DNA from: JAVKFY01 sp040223615
GTDB taxonomy: Bacteria; Pseudomonadota; Alphaproteobacteria; GCA-2731375
Direction of reading: 5' to 3'
NCBI GenBank assembly: GCA_040223615.1
Contig: JAVKFY010000036.1
Coordinates: 1-64,000 of the forward strand
DNA: 64,000 nucleotides
Part shown: in pieces, positions 26,725 to 35,493 of the stretch
Position numbering within the stretch: position 1 is the stretch's first letter
Layout of the letters: the number at the start of each line of letters is the position of its first letter
Made by a program: the position numbers and the translations under genes
The notes under the pieces: generated by a model
Told to the model about the DNA's origin: nothing
Seen by the model: the letters and a program-made list of their open reading frames with translations, nothing else
The model's database searches: none

Positions 26725-28716
26725 ATGCCTGACTCGTCGACGCGCATCCTGGAACTCGGCAACAGCACGCGTGGTTTTGCCGACCGGCGCGAACCGTTCA
26801 CCGGCGATGCCGACCTTGCCGAAGCCGGCGTCGTGGTTATGCACTTCGCCGAACTGGGCAATCTGTTTGCGCAGCTCGTCGGCCAGGACAAGGAAGCGGC
26901 CTGGCCGCGCGTGCAGGCCGGCATGAAGCGGCTGGAGGACTACCTGGAGGGTGGTGGCACGTTGATCGCCGTGCCGGTGGCGACCTCCTCGGCCTATTAC
27001 GGCGCGCAGCCGTATGTGAAGGAGCTGATCGGCTGGGCCCAGCGCATCATTGGCGCGGAACCGAAGCACAAGACCGGTCAGCAGGTGATCGCCGGCGACG
27101 ACCCCGCCTATCGCGCCTTCTTCGAGAAGATGGGCGCCGCGCTCTATCACACCATGTACCTCGACAATCCCGGCGGGCCGGTCGGCCTGATGGTGCCGGA
27201 GGGGCACGAGTGCCTGGCGACGCACCGCTGGGTCGGCGAGAATGGACTGGTCCTGGCGCTGCCGGAAGTGAAGAACCCGGAGAAACGCCGCGAGTATGTC
27301 GACGCCGCCGTCGCGCTGACCCGAGCATTGCGCGACGAGACCGGCCGGCCGGCAGCGACCATCGCCGCAGGCCCGGCGGTCAGTGACCCAGGTGACGATG
27401 ACGATGGCCCCGGAATCGACGTGTCCGAGCCCAGCGATCGGTCCAGCGGCGCCATCGGCCCCCTGGAACGGTTGCTGCATTCGGTGCGCGCCGCCAGCCG
27501 CACCTCCGAGGCCGACAACGACGACGACGACGAAACCGACGACGATCTCGGTGCCGCCCCGGCGCTGACCGACGACGAAGCCGAAGACGACGCACCGACG
27601 CCGGCGGTGACCACGGCCGCCGAGATCGCCGCCGAGATCGCCAACGACGAAGCCGATGTCGAAGCCCAGGCGTCGCCGCCTGTCGCGCACGAAGAGCAAG
27701 TCGAGGACGCGGCGCCTGAACCGGAGCCCGAGCCCGAACCTGAACCCGTGCTTGAAGCGGACGACGAGGAGGAAGAGCCGCTCGAGTTGACCGAGCAGGT
27801 CGCGCCCTCGCCGCCACCGGCCGTCGACGAAGACGATGAGGACGCGGCGTCCGCCGAGACGGAGGTGGCGGAAGAACTCCCCGAAGCGGACGAACCGGAG
27901 GAGGACGAGCCGGAGGAGGTCGCGGCCGAAGCTGACGAGCCGGTGCCGGAACCGCCGTCGCCATCGCCGCCGCCGGCCAACGACGACCGTGCCGCAACGA
28001 TGACGACCGTCGAACGCAGCGCCCGCGTGGAGCCGCTGAAGCACGGCCCGCGGCGGGTCGCGGCGGAAGACTGGTCGGACAATTTCCTGCTGCCAGCCGA
28101 TGCCGAGATCGCGCAGTCGATCATGGCCATCGAGGAGCAGATCGCCGCGCTGCAGACGCAACAGAAACAGCTGCGCCAGCAGATCGTCGCCGGCAAGCAC
28201 CGCAAGGCGCTGATCGCGGCGCAGGGCGATGGGTTCGCCGCCGCCGCGCGCGAGGCCTTCGAGGAACTGGGCTACAAGGTCGAGCGCGCCGGCAACGGCG
28301 ACAACGCCTTTCTGCTGAACCACGCATCCAGCCCGGACCGCCCGCTGATCGCCTATTGCAACGGCAGCGTCGGCGCCATCGCCGACCGCGAGGTGATCGC
28401 TCGACTGCTGCACCTGGAAGCGGCCTTCTTCGCTACCCATGGCGAGTTGCCGAAAATGCTGGCGGTACTGAACGGACATGCCGGCCGGCCGCTCGATGCC
28501 CGCGACCTGTCACCGGCGACGCAGTTCGGCGACGGGCTGGTCAAGCTCGGGACACAGCGCGGCTGGTGCGTGATGAGCGGGCTACAGCTCATGGGGATGA
28601 CGCTGGCCGGCGAACAGTCGCCGGAGCGGCGCGAGGAACTGGCCGGCCAGGTCGCCGGCGGCAGCGGTCCGCTCGACGCCTTCGAGGACTGGACCGAGTT
28701 CCTGGTCAGAACCTGA
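26725..28716 (+). CDS. Large protein of unknown function: amidotransferase-like N-domain, acidic linker, nuclease-like C-domain
   Basis: This protein has 663 residues from ATG 26725 (an upstream in-frame ATG at 26680 is possible). I do not recognise the full protein. Residues about 1-210 look like a Rossmann or class I amidotransferase-like fold (GVVVMHFAELGNLFAQLVG, LEDYLEGGGTLIAVPV). About 200 residues then form a strongly acidic, Pro-rich linker with an EPEPEPEPEP run. A coiled coil (IEEQIAALQTQQKQLRQQI) leads into a C-terminal domain whose pattern (AAREAFEELGYKVERAG, LHLEAAFFATHGELPKMLAV) resembles PD-(D/E)XK-type nuclease folds. The expected catalytic strand reads LIAYCNGSVG, without acidic or Lys residues. 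A scaffold or decayed-nuclease role is possible. It lies head-to-head with the hybrid kinase. Confidence 0.75.
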   Translation: MPDSSTRILELGNSTRGFADRREPFTGDADLAEAGVVVMHFAELGNLFAQLVGQDKEAAWPRVQAGMKRLEDYLEGGGTLIAVPVATSSAYYGAQPYVKELIGWAQRIIGAEPKHKTGQQVIAGDDPAYRAFFEKMGAALYHTMYLDNPGGPVGLMVPEGHECLATHRWVGENGLVLALPEVKNPEKRREYVDAAVALTRALRDETGRPAATIAAGPAVSDPGDDDDGPGIDVSEPSDRSSGAIGPLERLLHSVRAASRTSEADNDDDDETDDDLGAAPALTDDEAEDDAPTPAVTTAAEIAAEIANDEADVEAQASPPVAHEEQVEDAAPEPEPEPEPEPVLEADDEEEEPLELTEQVAPSPPPAVDEDDEDAASAETEVAEELPEADEPEEDEPEEVAAEADEPVPEPPSPSPPPANDDRAATMTTVERSARVEPLKHGPRRVAAEDWSDNFLLPADAEIAQSIMAIEEQIAALQTQQKQLRQQIVAGKHRKALIAAQGDGFAAAAREAFEELGYKVERAGNGDNAFLLNHASSPDRPLIAYCNGSVGAIADREVIARLLHLEAAFFATHGELPKMLAVLNGHAGRPLDARDLSPATQFGDGLVKLGTQRGWCVMSGLQLMGMTLAGEQSPERREELAGQVAGGSGPLDAFEDWTEFLVRT

Positions 28717-28723
28717 GCCGGGC

Positions 28724-29869
28724 TCACGCCGCCTCGTGCAACGCCGCCAGCGCGCGATCGATATCGTCGTCGTCGTTGTAAAGGTGCGGCGCCAGCCGTA
28801 GCGCGCCGGCGCGCGAGGCCACGTAGATCCCCTGATCAAGCAACGCGCGGTGGATGGCGGCATTGCGGGCGCTATCGCGGTGGCCGAAGTAGACCAGCGT
28901 GGAGCGGCGCTCGCCGGGTTCGGTCGGGCTAGTGACGACGAAACGCTCGCGATCGAGGCCGTCCAGGAAGCGTTGCACCAGCGCCTGGTCGTGATCGCGG
29001 ATCGGCACCGGGCCGAGCGCCGTCAGGTGTTCCACCGCGACGCGGAACGGCACGAAGTTGAAGAAGTTGGCGGTGCCGAAGACGTCGTAGCCCCGCGCGC
29101 CCAGACCATCGCGGATCTCCACGTCGCCGACCGCGCCGGCTAGGTCCGCCGCGGTCTGCTGCGCCAGCCAGTAGGCCTTGGTGCGCGACAGCCGCGCGGC
29201 AAGATCAGGCGCTATCCAGGCAAAGCCGCTGCCGTAGGGGCCGCACAGCCACTTGAAGCCGACCGAGACGAAGGCGTCGACCGGCGCCGTGGCCAGGTCG
29301 ACCGGACGCGCGCCCAGCGCCTGCGAACCGTTGACAACGAAGGCGACGCCGTGGTCCCGGCACACCGCTCCCAGGCCCGCCAAGTCGACGGCGTAGCCGG
29401 AGAAGGAGTGCACCCAGGTGGTACAGAACAGCCGGGTCGCGGGGCCGATGGCGGCGGCCAGTTCGTCCGGCTCGACCACGCGGCCGCGCGGCCGGATGCG
29501 GGTGACCTTGATGCCGTGCCGGCGTTCGGCCAGCAGCCAGGGCAGGATGTCGGACGGGAAGTCGCCGGCCATCACCAGCACCTCGTCGCCCTCGCGCCAG
29601 GGATAGGCGGTGGCGATCAGGTTCAGGCCGTAGGACGCGCTGTTGGACAGCACGACCTGATCGTCGGGCACGTTCACCAGCCGCGCCAGTGCCGCGCGCA
29701 ACTTCGCAGGAGTCTCGTCGAACCGCGCCTGGGTCAGCTCGAACGGCATGGTCTTCCAGGCCACCGCCTCGCGCGCCGCCTCGGCCGCGGCAAGCGGCAG
29801 CGCACCCTGGTGCGCGGTGTTCAGCCAGGTGCGGCCCGCGAAATCGCCGAAGCCGGGAAACCTGCTCAT
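28724..29869 (-). CDS. Class V aminotransferase-fold PLP enzyme
   Basis: This 381-residue PLP enzyme starts at ATG 29869 (TTG 29875 also possible). Family features are RTWLNTAHQGALP at the N-terminus, VVLSNSASYGLNLIA, and the PLP lysine in VGFKWLCGPYGSGF. It resembles isopenicillin-N-epimerase or cysteine-desulfurase-like members of COG0520. The Lys neighbourhood differs from SufS (GHKLYGP), and I see no clear desulfurase active-site Cys loop, so the reaction is unassigned. It starts 10 bases after the OmpA gene stops and is probably in the same operon. Confidence 0.87.
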   Translation of the reverse strand: MSRFPGFGDFAGRTWLNTAHQGALPLAAAEAAREAVAWKTMPFELTQARFDETPAKLRAALARLVNVPDDQVVLSNSASYGLNLIATAYPWREGDEVLVMAGDFPSDILPWLLAERRHGIKVTRIRPRGRVVEPDELAAAIGPATRLFCTTWVHSFSGYAVDLAGLGAVCRDHGVAFVVNGSQALGARPVDLATAPVDAFVSVGFKWLCGPYGSGFAWIAPDLAARLSRTKAYWLAQQTAADLAGAVGDVEIRDGLGARGYDVFGTANFFNFVPFRVAVEHLTALGPVPIRDHDQALVQRFLDGLDRERFVVTSPTEPGERRSTLVYFGHRDSARNAAIHRALLDQGIYVASRAGALRLAPHLYNDDDDIDRALAALHEAA

Positions 29870-29879
29870 GATCAACGCG

Positions 29880-31220
29880 TCATTGCTGGGTCAGGCGGAA
29901 TTCGATGCGCCGGTTGCGGCGCAATTCGTCGCGCGTGTTGCCTTCCGCGATCGGGTGGAACTCGCCCAGGCCGGCGGCCATCAGGCGCTGTGGCGAAACG
30001 CCCTGCCGGACCAGAAAGCGCACCACCTCGGTCGCGCGCGCGGTCGACAGTTCCCAGTTCGAGGGGAACTGCTCGTTGCGGATCGGGCGGCTGTCGGTGT
30101 GGCCGTCGACCCGCAGGATCCAGTTGATATCGGTCGGAATCTCGCGCGCGATCTCCTGCAACGTATCGGAGAACCGTGTCATCTGGCGCCGGCCGGCCGG
30201 GCCGAGCCGCGCCTCGCCGCTGGCGAACAGCACCTCCGACTGGAACACGAAGCGGTCGCCGATTACGGCGATGTCGTCGCGGTCGCCCAGCGCCTCGCGC
30301 AGCCGGCCGAAGAACTCGGAGCGGTAGCGCGCCAACTCCAGGGTCTTCGCCGCCAGCGCCTTGTTGAGACGCTTTTCCAGCGCGAAGATCACGTCCTGCT
30401 GGTCCTTGCTGCGCGCTTCGGAGGCTTCAAGAACTTCATTCAATATCGCAAGTTGCTGCCGTAATTCGTTGAGTTGCCAATTCAATGTGTCGACCTTGGC
30501 CTGCGCGACATCGGCCAACGCGTCGCTCTCGCCGACCCGTGCCTGCAAGCCGTCGCGCTCGGCGGTCAATGCGTCGACCTCGGCCCGCGCGCCATCCAGC
30601 TCGGCGCGCAGCTTGCGCATCTCCGCCAGGGTCACGCGCAGTTCGCGACCGGCCTCGGCACTTTCGCGACGCAGCGCCGCCAGATCCTCGCTGAAACCCT
30701 CGCGCGCGTCGCGCTCGACCAGCAGCATCGCCGACAGGTTGGCGACCTGCTTCTCCAGTTCCTCCACGACCCGGTTGCGCTCGCTCTTGGCCGCCGCCAG
30801 TTCGGACGCGGCGGCCTGTTTCTCCTGCTCCAGCAGCGCGGTGAGGCGGGTGACCTCGGCCTGCAACTCGGCCAGTTCGCGACGCGAGCCGGCAAGGCTG
30901 TCGCGCAGTCCCTGCCCTTCCTTCTCCAGCGTATCGAGGTTGCTGCGCAGTTCCTTGGCGTCACCACGCAGCGCCTCGCTCTCTTGCTGGCGGTCATCGA
31001 GGCGGTCGATCGCCTGGTCGACCTGGTTCTGCAGGAAGTCGAGCGCGGCGCCGCTGGCGCCGGCATCCTGGTTCAGCTTCGAGAGCCTGCCCTGGATACG
31101 GTCGATCAGGCCCTGCAGATCGGCCGGCGGTGTCGCGGCTTCGTCGTCGGCCGCGCGCACCGGCCCCGCCGCCAGCAGCAGCGCCAGGATCAGCCCAAGG
31201 GTGGCCGCCGGTCGGCCCAA
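29880..31220 (-). CDS. Coiled-coil periplasmic protein with C-terminal OmpA/MotB peptidoglycan-binding domain
   Basis: The TTG start at 31220 lies seven bases after a strong GGAGGAGG and gives a clean signal peptide (LGLILALLLAAGPVRA). The mature protein, about 420 residues, is a long coiled coil (about 30-310) made of Glu/Leu/Ala/Arg heptads. It ends in an OmpA-like domain with EVLFASGEARLGPAGRRQM, ILRVDGHTDSRPI and RRNRRIEFRLTQQ. It should link an envelope structure to peptidoglycan across a long rod. An open frame continues to 31532 inside the amidase gene, but lacks a signal and is rejected. The gene overlaps the end of the amidase gene by 31 bases. Confidence 0.87.
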   Translation of the reverse strand: MGRPAATLGLILALLLAAGPVRAADDEAATPPADLQGLIDRIQGRLSKLNQDAGASGAALDFLQNQVDQAIDRLDDRQQESEALRGDAKELRSNLDTLEKEGQGLRDSLAGSRRELAELQAEVTRLTALLEQEKQAAASELAAAKSERNRVVEELEKQVANLSAMLLVERDAREGFSEDLAALRRESAEAGRELRVTLAEMRKLRAELDGARAEVDALTAERDGLQARVGESDALADVAQAKVDTLNWQLNELRQQLAILNEVLEASEARSKDQQDVIFALEKRLNKALAAKTLELARYRSEFFGRLREALGDRDDIAVIGDRFVFQSEVLFASGEARLGPAGRRQMTRFSDTLQEIAREIPTDINWILRVDGHTDSRPIRNEQFPSNWELSTARATEVVRFLVRQGVSPQRLMAAGLGEFHPIAEGNTRDELRRNRRIEFRLTQQ

Positions 31221-32614
31221 GGCCGTGCCTCCTCCAACTGTGCCGCCAGGCGCAGCAGTATCGCCTCCGCACCATAGCGCGCCGCAAGGTGCGCGCCGAC
31301 CGGCAAGCCGTCCGGCGTCCAGTAGAGCGGCACCGACATCGCCGGCTGGCCGGTGATGTTGCAGATCGCAGTGAAGGACGCAAACTTGGCGCCGCGGCGG
31401 GCGCCGGCCATTGGCTGGTCCTTGGTGCCGACCATCTCGCCCAGCAGCAATGGCGGCGCCGTGGTGGTCGGCGTCAGCCACAGATCGCGGTCGACGAAGA
31501 AGCGGGAAACGTCGCGGGTCATGCGCTGGCAATCCTGTACCGCCAGCAGGTAATCGGCGGCGGAAATGTCCCGGCTGCGGCGATAGATCTCCCAGGTCAA
31601 CGGCTCCAGGTTGTCCTCGCTCGGCGTGACGCCGTAGCGGCGGCGCCAGTCGGCGATGGCCCAGCCGAGGAAGCCGAACCAGAGCGTCGTGAAGCCCTTC
31701 TGCTGCACGGTGACGTCGAAGCTCGGCTGCGCCTCCTCGGCGTCATGGCCGAGATCAGCCAGCAGCGTCGCGGCGTCCTCCACGGCGGCCAGCGCCTGCG
31801 GGTCGAGCGTGGCACCGTCCGGGGCGGTACGGCTGAACCCGACGCGCAGGCGGCCGGGCGGCGCGCCGACTTCGTCCAGGAAGGCGCGCTCGGGTGCCGG
31901 CGCCTGATACGGGTCGCCGATGTCGGGGCCGGCCGTGGCGTCGAGCAGCGCGGCGGAATCGCGGACACTGCGGCTGACCACGTGCTCGATGGCGATGCCG
32001 CCGCCGATATCGCCATAGTGCGGGCCCATCGGCATCCGGCCGCGCGACGGCTTCAGGCCGAACAGGCCGCAGCACGCGGCGGGAATGCGGATCGAGCCGC
32101 CGCCGTCGTTGGCGTGCGCCGCCGGGACGATGCCGGCCGCCACCGCCGCCGCCGAACCGCCGCTGGAGCCGCCCGGCGTGCGGCCCAGGTTCCAGGGGTT
32201 GCGGGTCGGGCCGAACAGCAACGGTTCGGTGGTTGGCACCAGGCCGAATTCCGGCGTGTTGGTCTTGCCGATGATGTTGAGGCCGGCGCGCTTGTAGCGG
32301 GCGGTGAGCTCGCTGTCCTCGGTCGCCGGCGGGCTGTCGGCGAGGAACCGGCTGCCCTCGGCCATTCGGGTGCCCTTCAGTTCGGCCATCAGGTCCTTCA
32401 GCAGAAATGGCACGCCGGCGAAGGGGGCGTCGCGGTCCCCCGTGGCGGCGCTGTCGCGGGCCTGCTCGTAGAGCGGCAGGATGATCGCGTTCAGCTTCGG
32501 GTTGAGCGCCTCGGCACGAGCGATCGCGGCCTCGACCGCCTCGGCCGGTCCGATCTCGCCATCACGGATCGCCGCCGCCTGCGCCAGCACGTCCAGTTCC
32601 CAGATTTCCGCCAT
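31190..32614 (-). CDS. Amidase signature family hydrolase
   Basis: This Ser-cisSer-Lys amidase has 474 residues. The catalytic Lys is in GVPFLLKDLMAELKG. The Gly/Ser-rich signature GRTPGGSSGGSAAAVAAG and NDGGGSIRIPAACCGLFG contain the cis-Ser and nucleophile Ser. IIGKTNTPEFG is also typical. It resembles 6-aminohexanoate-cyclic-dimer hydrolase types and GatA paralogues; no gatB or gatC gene is adjacent, so it is probably a free amidase. Substrate unknown. Confidence 0.92.
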   Translation of the reverse strand: MAEIWELDVLAQAAAIRDGEIGPAEAVEAAIARAEALNPKLNAIILPLYEQARDSAATGDRDAPFAGVPFLLKDLMAELKGTRMAEGSRFLADSPPATEDSELTARYKRAGLNIIGKTNTPEFGLVPTTEPLLFGPTRNPWNLGRTPGGSSGGSAAAVAAGIVPAAHANDGGGSIRIPAACCGLFGLKPSRGRMPMGPHYGDIGGGIAIEHVVSRSVRDSAALLDATAGPDIGDPYQAPAPERAFLDEVGAPPGRLRVGFSRTAPDGATLDPQALAAVEDAATLLADLGHDAEEAQPSFDVTVQQKGFTTLWFGFLGWAIADWRRRYGVTPSEDNLEPLTWEIYRRSRDISAADYLLAVQDCQRMTRDVSRFFVDRDLWLTPTTTAPPLLLGEMVGTKDQPMAGARRGAKFASFTAICNITGQPAMSVPLYWTPDGLPVGAHLAARYGAEAILLRLAAQLEEARPWADRRPPLG

Positions 32615-33030
32615 CGCGCCCTTCCGTCGCCGCCTGCATCAGACTCTGCGGCACGACGCGGCCCCTTGTCATCCGGCAGTGGAAGCGAACCTCGACCCAT
32701 AGTGCCCGAGATATGGACGCCTTGTGTCAATGCGGGACGAAATTCGCCGCTCGTGGCAGCGATGTGTCATGGCGTGACGGTTATCGGCCCGAATCCGCCG
32801 ATAACCTGTTGGCACGAGGCTTGCGGTGTAACTCTCGAACTCATGAGGATAACGGACCTCCCCCTCGCGTAGAGTTCACCTCTCCGATCGCTGAGCTCCC
32901 CAGTCCCCCGGCTGGGGAGCTTCGCGTTGTGGCATCCGCGATTCGGCAAACGAAAAAGCGCCGGCCAGAAGCCGGCGCCTGGTGGAGACGCGAATAGCGA
33001 GCCGATCAGCCCCGCCGGAGCGGGGAAATC
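32615..33030. other. Intergenic region, 416 bases
   Basis: No credible gene is seen between the amidase start and the 58-residue protein gene. It contains a 9-bp inverted repeat (GCTCCCCAG at 32895-32903 with CTGGGGAGC at 32912-32920, eight-base loop, no T-run on either side) and a minus-strand terminator at 32953-32978. The part next to 32614 should hold the amidase promoter, but I cannot point to convincing boxes. Confidence 0.6.
32953..32978 (-). terminator. Rho-independent terminator after the 58-residue protein gene
   Basis: On the minus strand GCGCCGGC-TTCTG-GCCGGCGC forms a perfect 8-bp stem and is followed at once by TTTTT. It lies 52 bases after the stop of the gene at 33031. Confidence 0.85.
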
Positions 33031-33207
33031 CTAGTGCGCGGTGGCCGGATCGACGCGGGCGGTGTCGTCGTTCGCCGCCTGCGCGCTCAACCGCGCGATC
33101 TCGTCGGCCACGCCATACCAGCAATACTGCTTGGCGACGTGCACGGCGCGCTGGGCGCCAAGGGTCTCGATCAGGTTTCGCGCTAGGTCAAGCTGGGTCC
33201 GTCCCAT
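33031..33207 (-). CDS. 58-residue protein of unknown function
   Basis: The ATG at 33207 lies six bases after AAGGAG. The product reads MGRTQLDLARNLIETLGAQR at the start and contains AKQYCWYGVADEIARL, then an Asp/Ala-rich tail. It looks like a compact helical protein with one Cys, two Trp/Tyr pairs and no signal or membrane span. The ribosome binding site, stand-alone position and good terminator 52 bases downstream argue that it is real. An ATG six bases upstream directly abuts the ribosome binding site and is less likely. Confidence 0.65.
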   Translation of the reverse strand: MGRTQLDLARNLIETLGAQRAVHVAKQYCWYGVADEIARLSAQAANDDTARVDPATAH

Positions 33208-33340
33208 GACCATCTCCTTAGATATTCGCCAACGCCGTTGCCGACGAAGGACTTGGTGGCCTACTCGGACGGAACAACGCAAAAGCCGGGCCAACTGTGG
33301 CGACGGCGGACGCGGTGCATACGGCAAAAACGGTTAACGA

Positions 33341-34462
33341 TCAATGATCTCTTGCGGTTCCACGCGCCGGATAACGCGCGTGGAAGGCATCGACGAAGGC
33401 GTCGAGCCGGGCCTCGGCGATCGCCTGTCGCAGCGCCGCCATCAGGTCCTGGTAGAAGGTCAGGTTGTGCCAGGTCAGCAGCATCGCGCCGAGGATCTCG
33501 CCGGTCTTGGTCAGGTGGTTGAGATAGGCGCGGCTGAATTGCCGGCAGGCGGGACAGCGGCAGTCGGGATCGATCGGATCGATGTCCTCGGCGTGGCGGG
33601 CGTTGCGCAGGTTGAGCGGACCGTCCCAGGTGAAGGCCTGGGCGTTGCGGCCGGATCGGGTCGGCAGCACGCAATCGAACATGTCGATGCCGCGCCGCAC
33701 AGCACCGACGATGTCGTCCGGCTTGCCGACGCCCATCAGGTAGCGCGGCGCGGCGGCCGTCAGGATCGGCTCGGTGGCCTCGATCATGGCGAACATCTCG
33801 TCCTGCGGTTCGCCCACCGCCAGGCCGCCGACGGCGTAGCCGTCGAAGCCGATCTCGACCAGCGCGGCGGCGGAATCGCGCCGCAGGTCGGCGTAGGTGC
33901 TGCCCTGGACGATACCGAACAACTTGTGGCCGTCACGCACCTCGAAGGCCTGCTTGCTGCGCCCGGCCCAGTCCATCGACAGCCGCAGCGACGCCACCGC
34001 CTCGTCGTGGGTCGCTGGATGCGGGGTGCACTCGTCCAGCACCATGGTGATGTCGGCGCCGAGGAGCCGCTGGATCTCGATCGAGCGGGCCGGCGTCAAG
34101 CGATGCTCGCTACCGTCGATGTGCGACTTGAAGGTAACGCCGTCGGCATCGATCTGTCGCCGGCCGGCCAGCGACATGACCTGAAAGCCACCGCTGTCGG
34201 TCAGGATCGGACGGTCCCAGTCCATGAACCTGTGCAGACCGCCGAGCGCGGCGATGCGCTCCGCGCTGGGACGCAGCATCAGGTGATAGGTGTTGCCGAG
34301 CAGGATGTCGGCGCCGGTCTCGCGCACCGATTGCGGCATCATCGCCTTCACCGTCGCGGCGGTCCCCACCGGCATGAAGGCGGGCGTGCGCACCACGCCA
34401 TGCGCCAGTTCCAGTGTCCCGGTGCGGGCGCGGCCGTCGGTGGCGTGGACCTCGAAGGTCAT
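33341..34462 (-). CDS. tgt: tRNA-guanine transglycosylase
   Basis: It exchanges guanine-34 for preQ1 in tRNAs with GUN anticodons, a step of queuosine synthesis. It is 373 residues long. The catalytic Asp region is ILTDSGGFQVMSL, with LGADITMVLDECTPHPAT carrying the nucleophile Asp. GVGKPDDIVGAVRRGIDMFD follows, and the zinc site is CRCPACRQFSRAYLNHL with a later His. It overlaps queA by four bases. Confidence 0.97.
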   Translation of the reverse strand: MTFEVHATDGRARTGTLELAHGVVRTPAFMPVGTAATVKAMMPQSVRETGADILLGNTYHLMLRPSAERIAALGGLHRFMDWDRPILTDSGGFQVMSLAGRRQIDADGVTFKSHIDGSEHRLTPARSIEIQRLLGADITMVLDECTPHPATHDEAVASLRLSMDWAGRSKQAFEVRDGHKLFGIVQGSTYADLRRDSAAALVEIGFDGYAVGGLAVGEPQDEMFAMIEATEPILTAAAPRYLMGVGKPDDIVGAVRRGIDMFDCVLPTRSGRNAQAFTWDGPLNLRNARHAEDIDPIDPDCRCPACRQFSRAYLNHLTKTGEILGAMLLTWHNLTFYQDLMAALRQAIAEARLDAFVDAFHARYPARGTARDH

Positions 34463-35487
34463 GCGTCGATCCGATGCAACAGGGTCGCGTCGCCGAAGGA
34501 GTAGAAGCGATAGCTTTGCTCGATGGCATGGGCGTAGGCGGCGTGCATCCGCTCCAACCCAGCAAAGGCCGCGACCAGCATGAACAGCGTCGAACGCGGC
34601 AGGTGGAAGTTGGTCAGCAGCAGGTCGACCACCTGGAAATCAAACCCCGGCGTGATGAACAGCGCGGTGTCGCCGGCGAAGGGCTTCAGCGCGCCATCGG
34701 CCGCCGCGCTCTCCAGCGTGCGCAGCGCCGTGGTGCCGACCGCGACGATGCGGCCGCCGGCGGTGCGCGCCGCGTCGATGGCGTCGACGGCGGCGGCGTC
34801 GATCTGGGCGTACTCGGTGTGCATCTCGTGGTCGTCGGTATCCTCGACGCTGACCGGCAGGAAGGTACCGGCGCCGACATGCAGCGTGACGTTCACACGC
34901 CGCACGCCCCTGGCCTCCAGCGTTGTCAGCAAGTCCGGCGTGAAATGCAGCCCGGCGGTCGGCGCCGCGACCGCGCCCTCGTGCGCCGCGAACACGGTCT
35001 GGTAGTCGTTCGCGTCCGTGGCGTCGACGTCGCGCTGCTTGCGGATGTAGGGCGGCAGCGGCATCCGGCCGACGCGTTCCAGCGCCGCAAACAGCGCGGC
35101 ATCGTCGCAGGCGAAGTCGAAGACCACCTCTGGGCCATCGCGCGCCTCGACCGTGGCCGCCAGCCCACCGAAGTCGACCGCATCGCCGGCCCTCAGCCGC
35201 TTGGCCGGCCGCGCGAGGGCGGCCCAGCGTCCCGCGCCGAGACGGCGATGCAGGGTCGCCTCGACCCGCGCCTCGCCGCGCCGGCCGAACAGCAGCGCCG
35301 GGATCACCTTGGTGTCGTTGGTGACCAGCAGGTCGCCGGGACGCAGCAGGTCCGGCAGATCGGCGACATGGCGGTCGCCAAGCCGGCCGGGCTCGACCAC
35401 CAGCAGCCGCGCCGCCTCGCGCGGCTCGGCCGGACGCGCGGCGATCAGCCGGTCAGGTAGCTCGAAATCGAAGGCGTCGACCCGCAA
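34459..35487 (-). CDS. queA: S-adenosylmethionine:tRNA ribosyltransferase-isomerase
   Basis: It transfers and rearranges the ribosyl group of SAM onto preQ1-tRNA to give epoxyqueuosine. This 342-residue protein begins RVDAFDFELPDRLIAARPAE, which fixes the start at a TTG (35487). Further family segments are LLVTNDTKVIPALLFGRR, APTAGLHFTPDLL and LHVGAGTFLPVSVEDTDDHEMH. It lies six bases after the cyclophilin gene and overlaps tgt, so the queuosine genes share a transcript. Confidence 0.97.
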   Translation of the reverse strand: MRVDAFDFELPDRLIAARPAEPREAARLLVVEPGRLGDRHVADLPDLLRPGDLLVTNDTKVIPALLFGRRGEARVEATLHRRLGAGRWAALARPAKRLRAGDAVDFGGLAATVEARDGPEVVFDFACDDAALFAALERVGRMPLPPYIRKQRDVDATDANDYQTVFAAHEGAVAAPTAGLHFTPDLLTTLEARGVRRVNVTLHVGAGTFLPVSVEDTDDHEMHTEYAQIDAAAVDAIDAARTAGGRIVAVGTTALRTLESAAADGALKPFAGDTALFITPGFDFQVVDLLLTNFHLPRSTLFMLVAAFAGLERMHAAYAHAIEQSYRFYSFGDATLLHRIDA

Positions 35488-35493
35488 GGGCCG

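Noticed and set aside
28724..29869. Selenocysteine lyase linked to the SelW-like selenoprotein
   Set aside because: Class V aminotransferases include such enzymes, but the active-site region does not match, and the gene is 6 kb away in another operon.
32895..32920. Inverted repeat as a terminator
   Set aside because: The stem is good, but no T-run follows on either strand; the real terminator is the next hairpin at 32953-32978.
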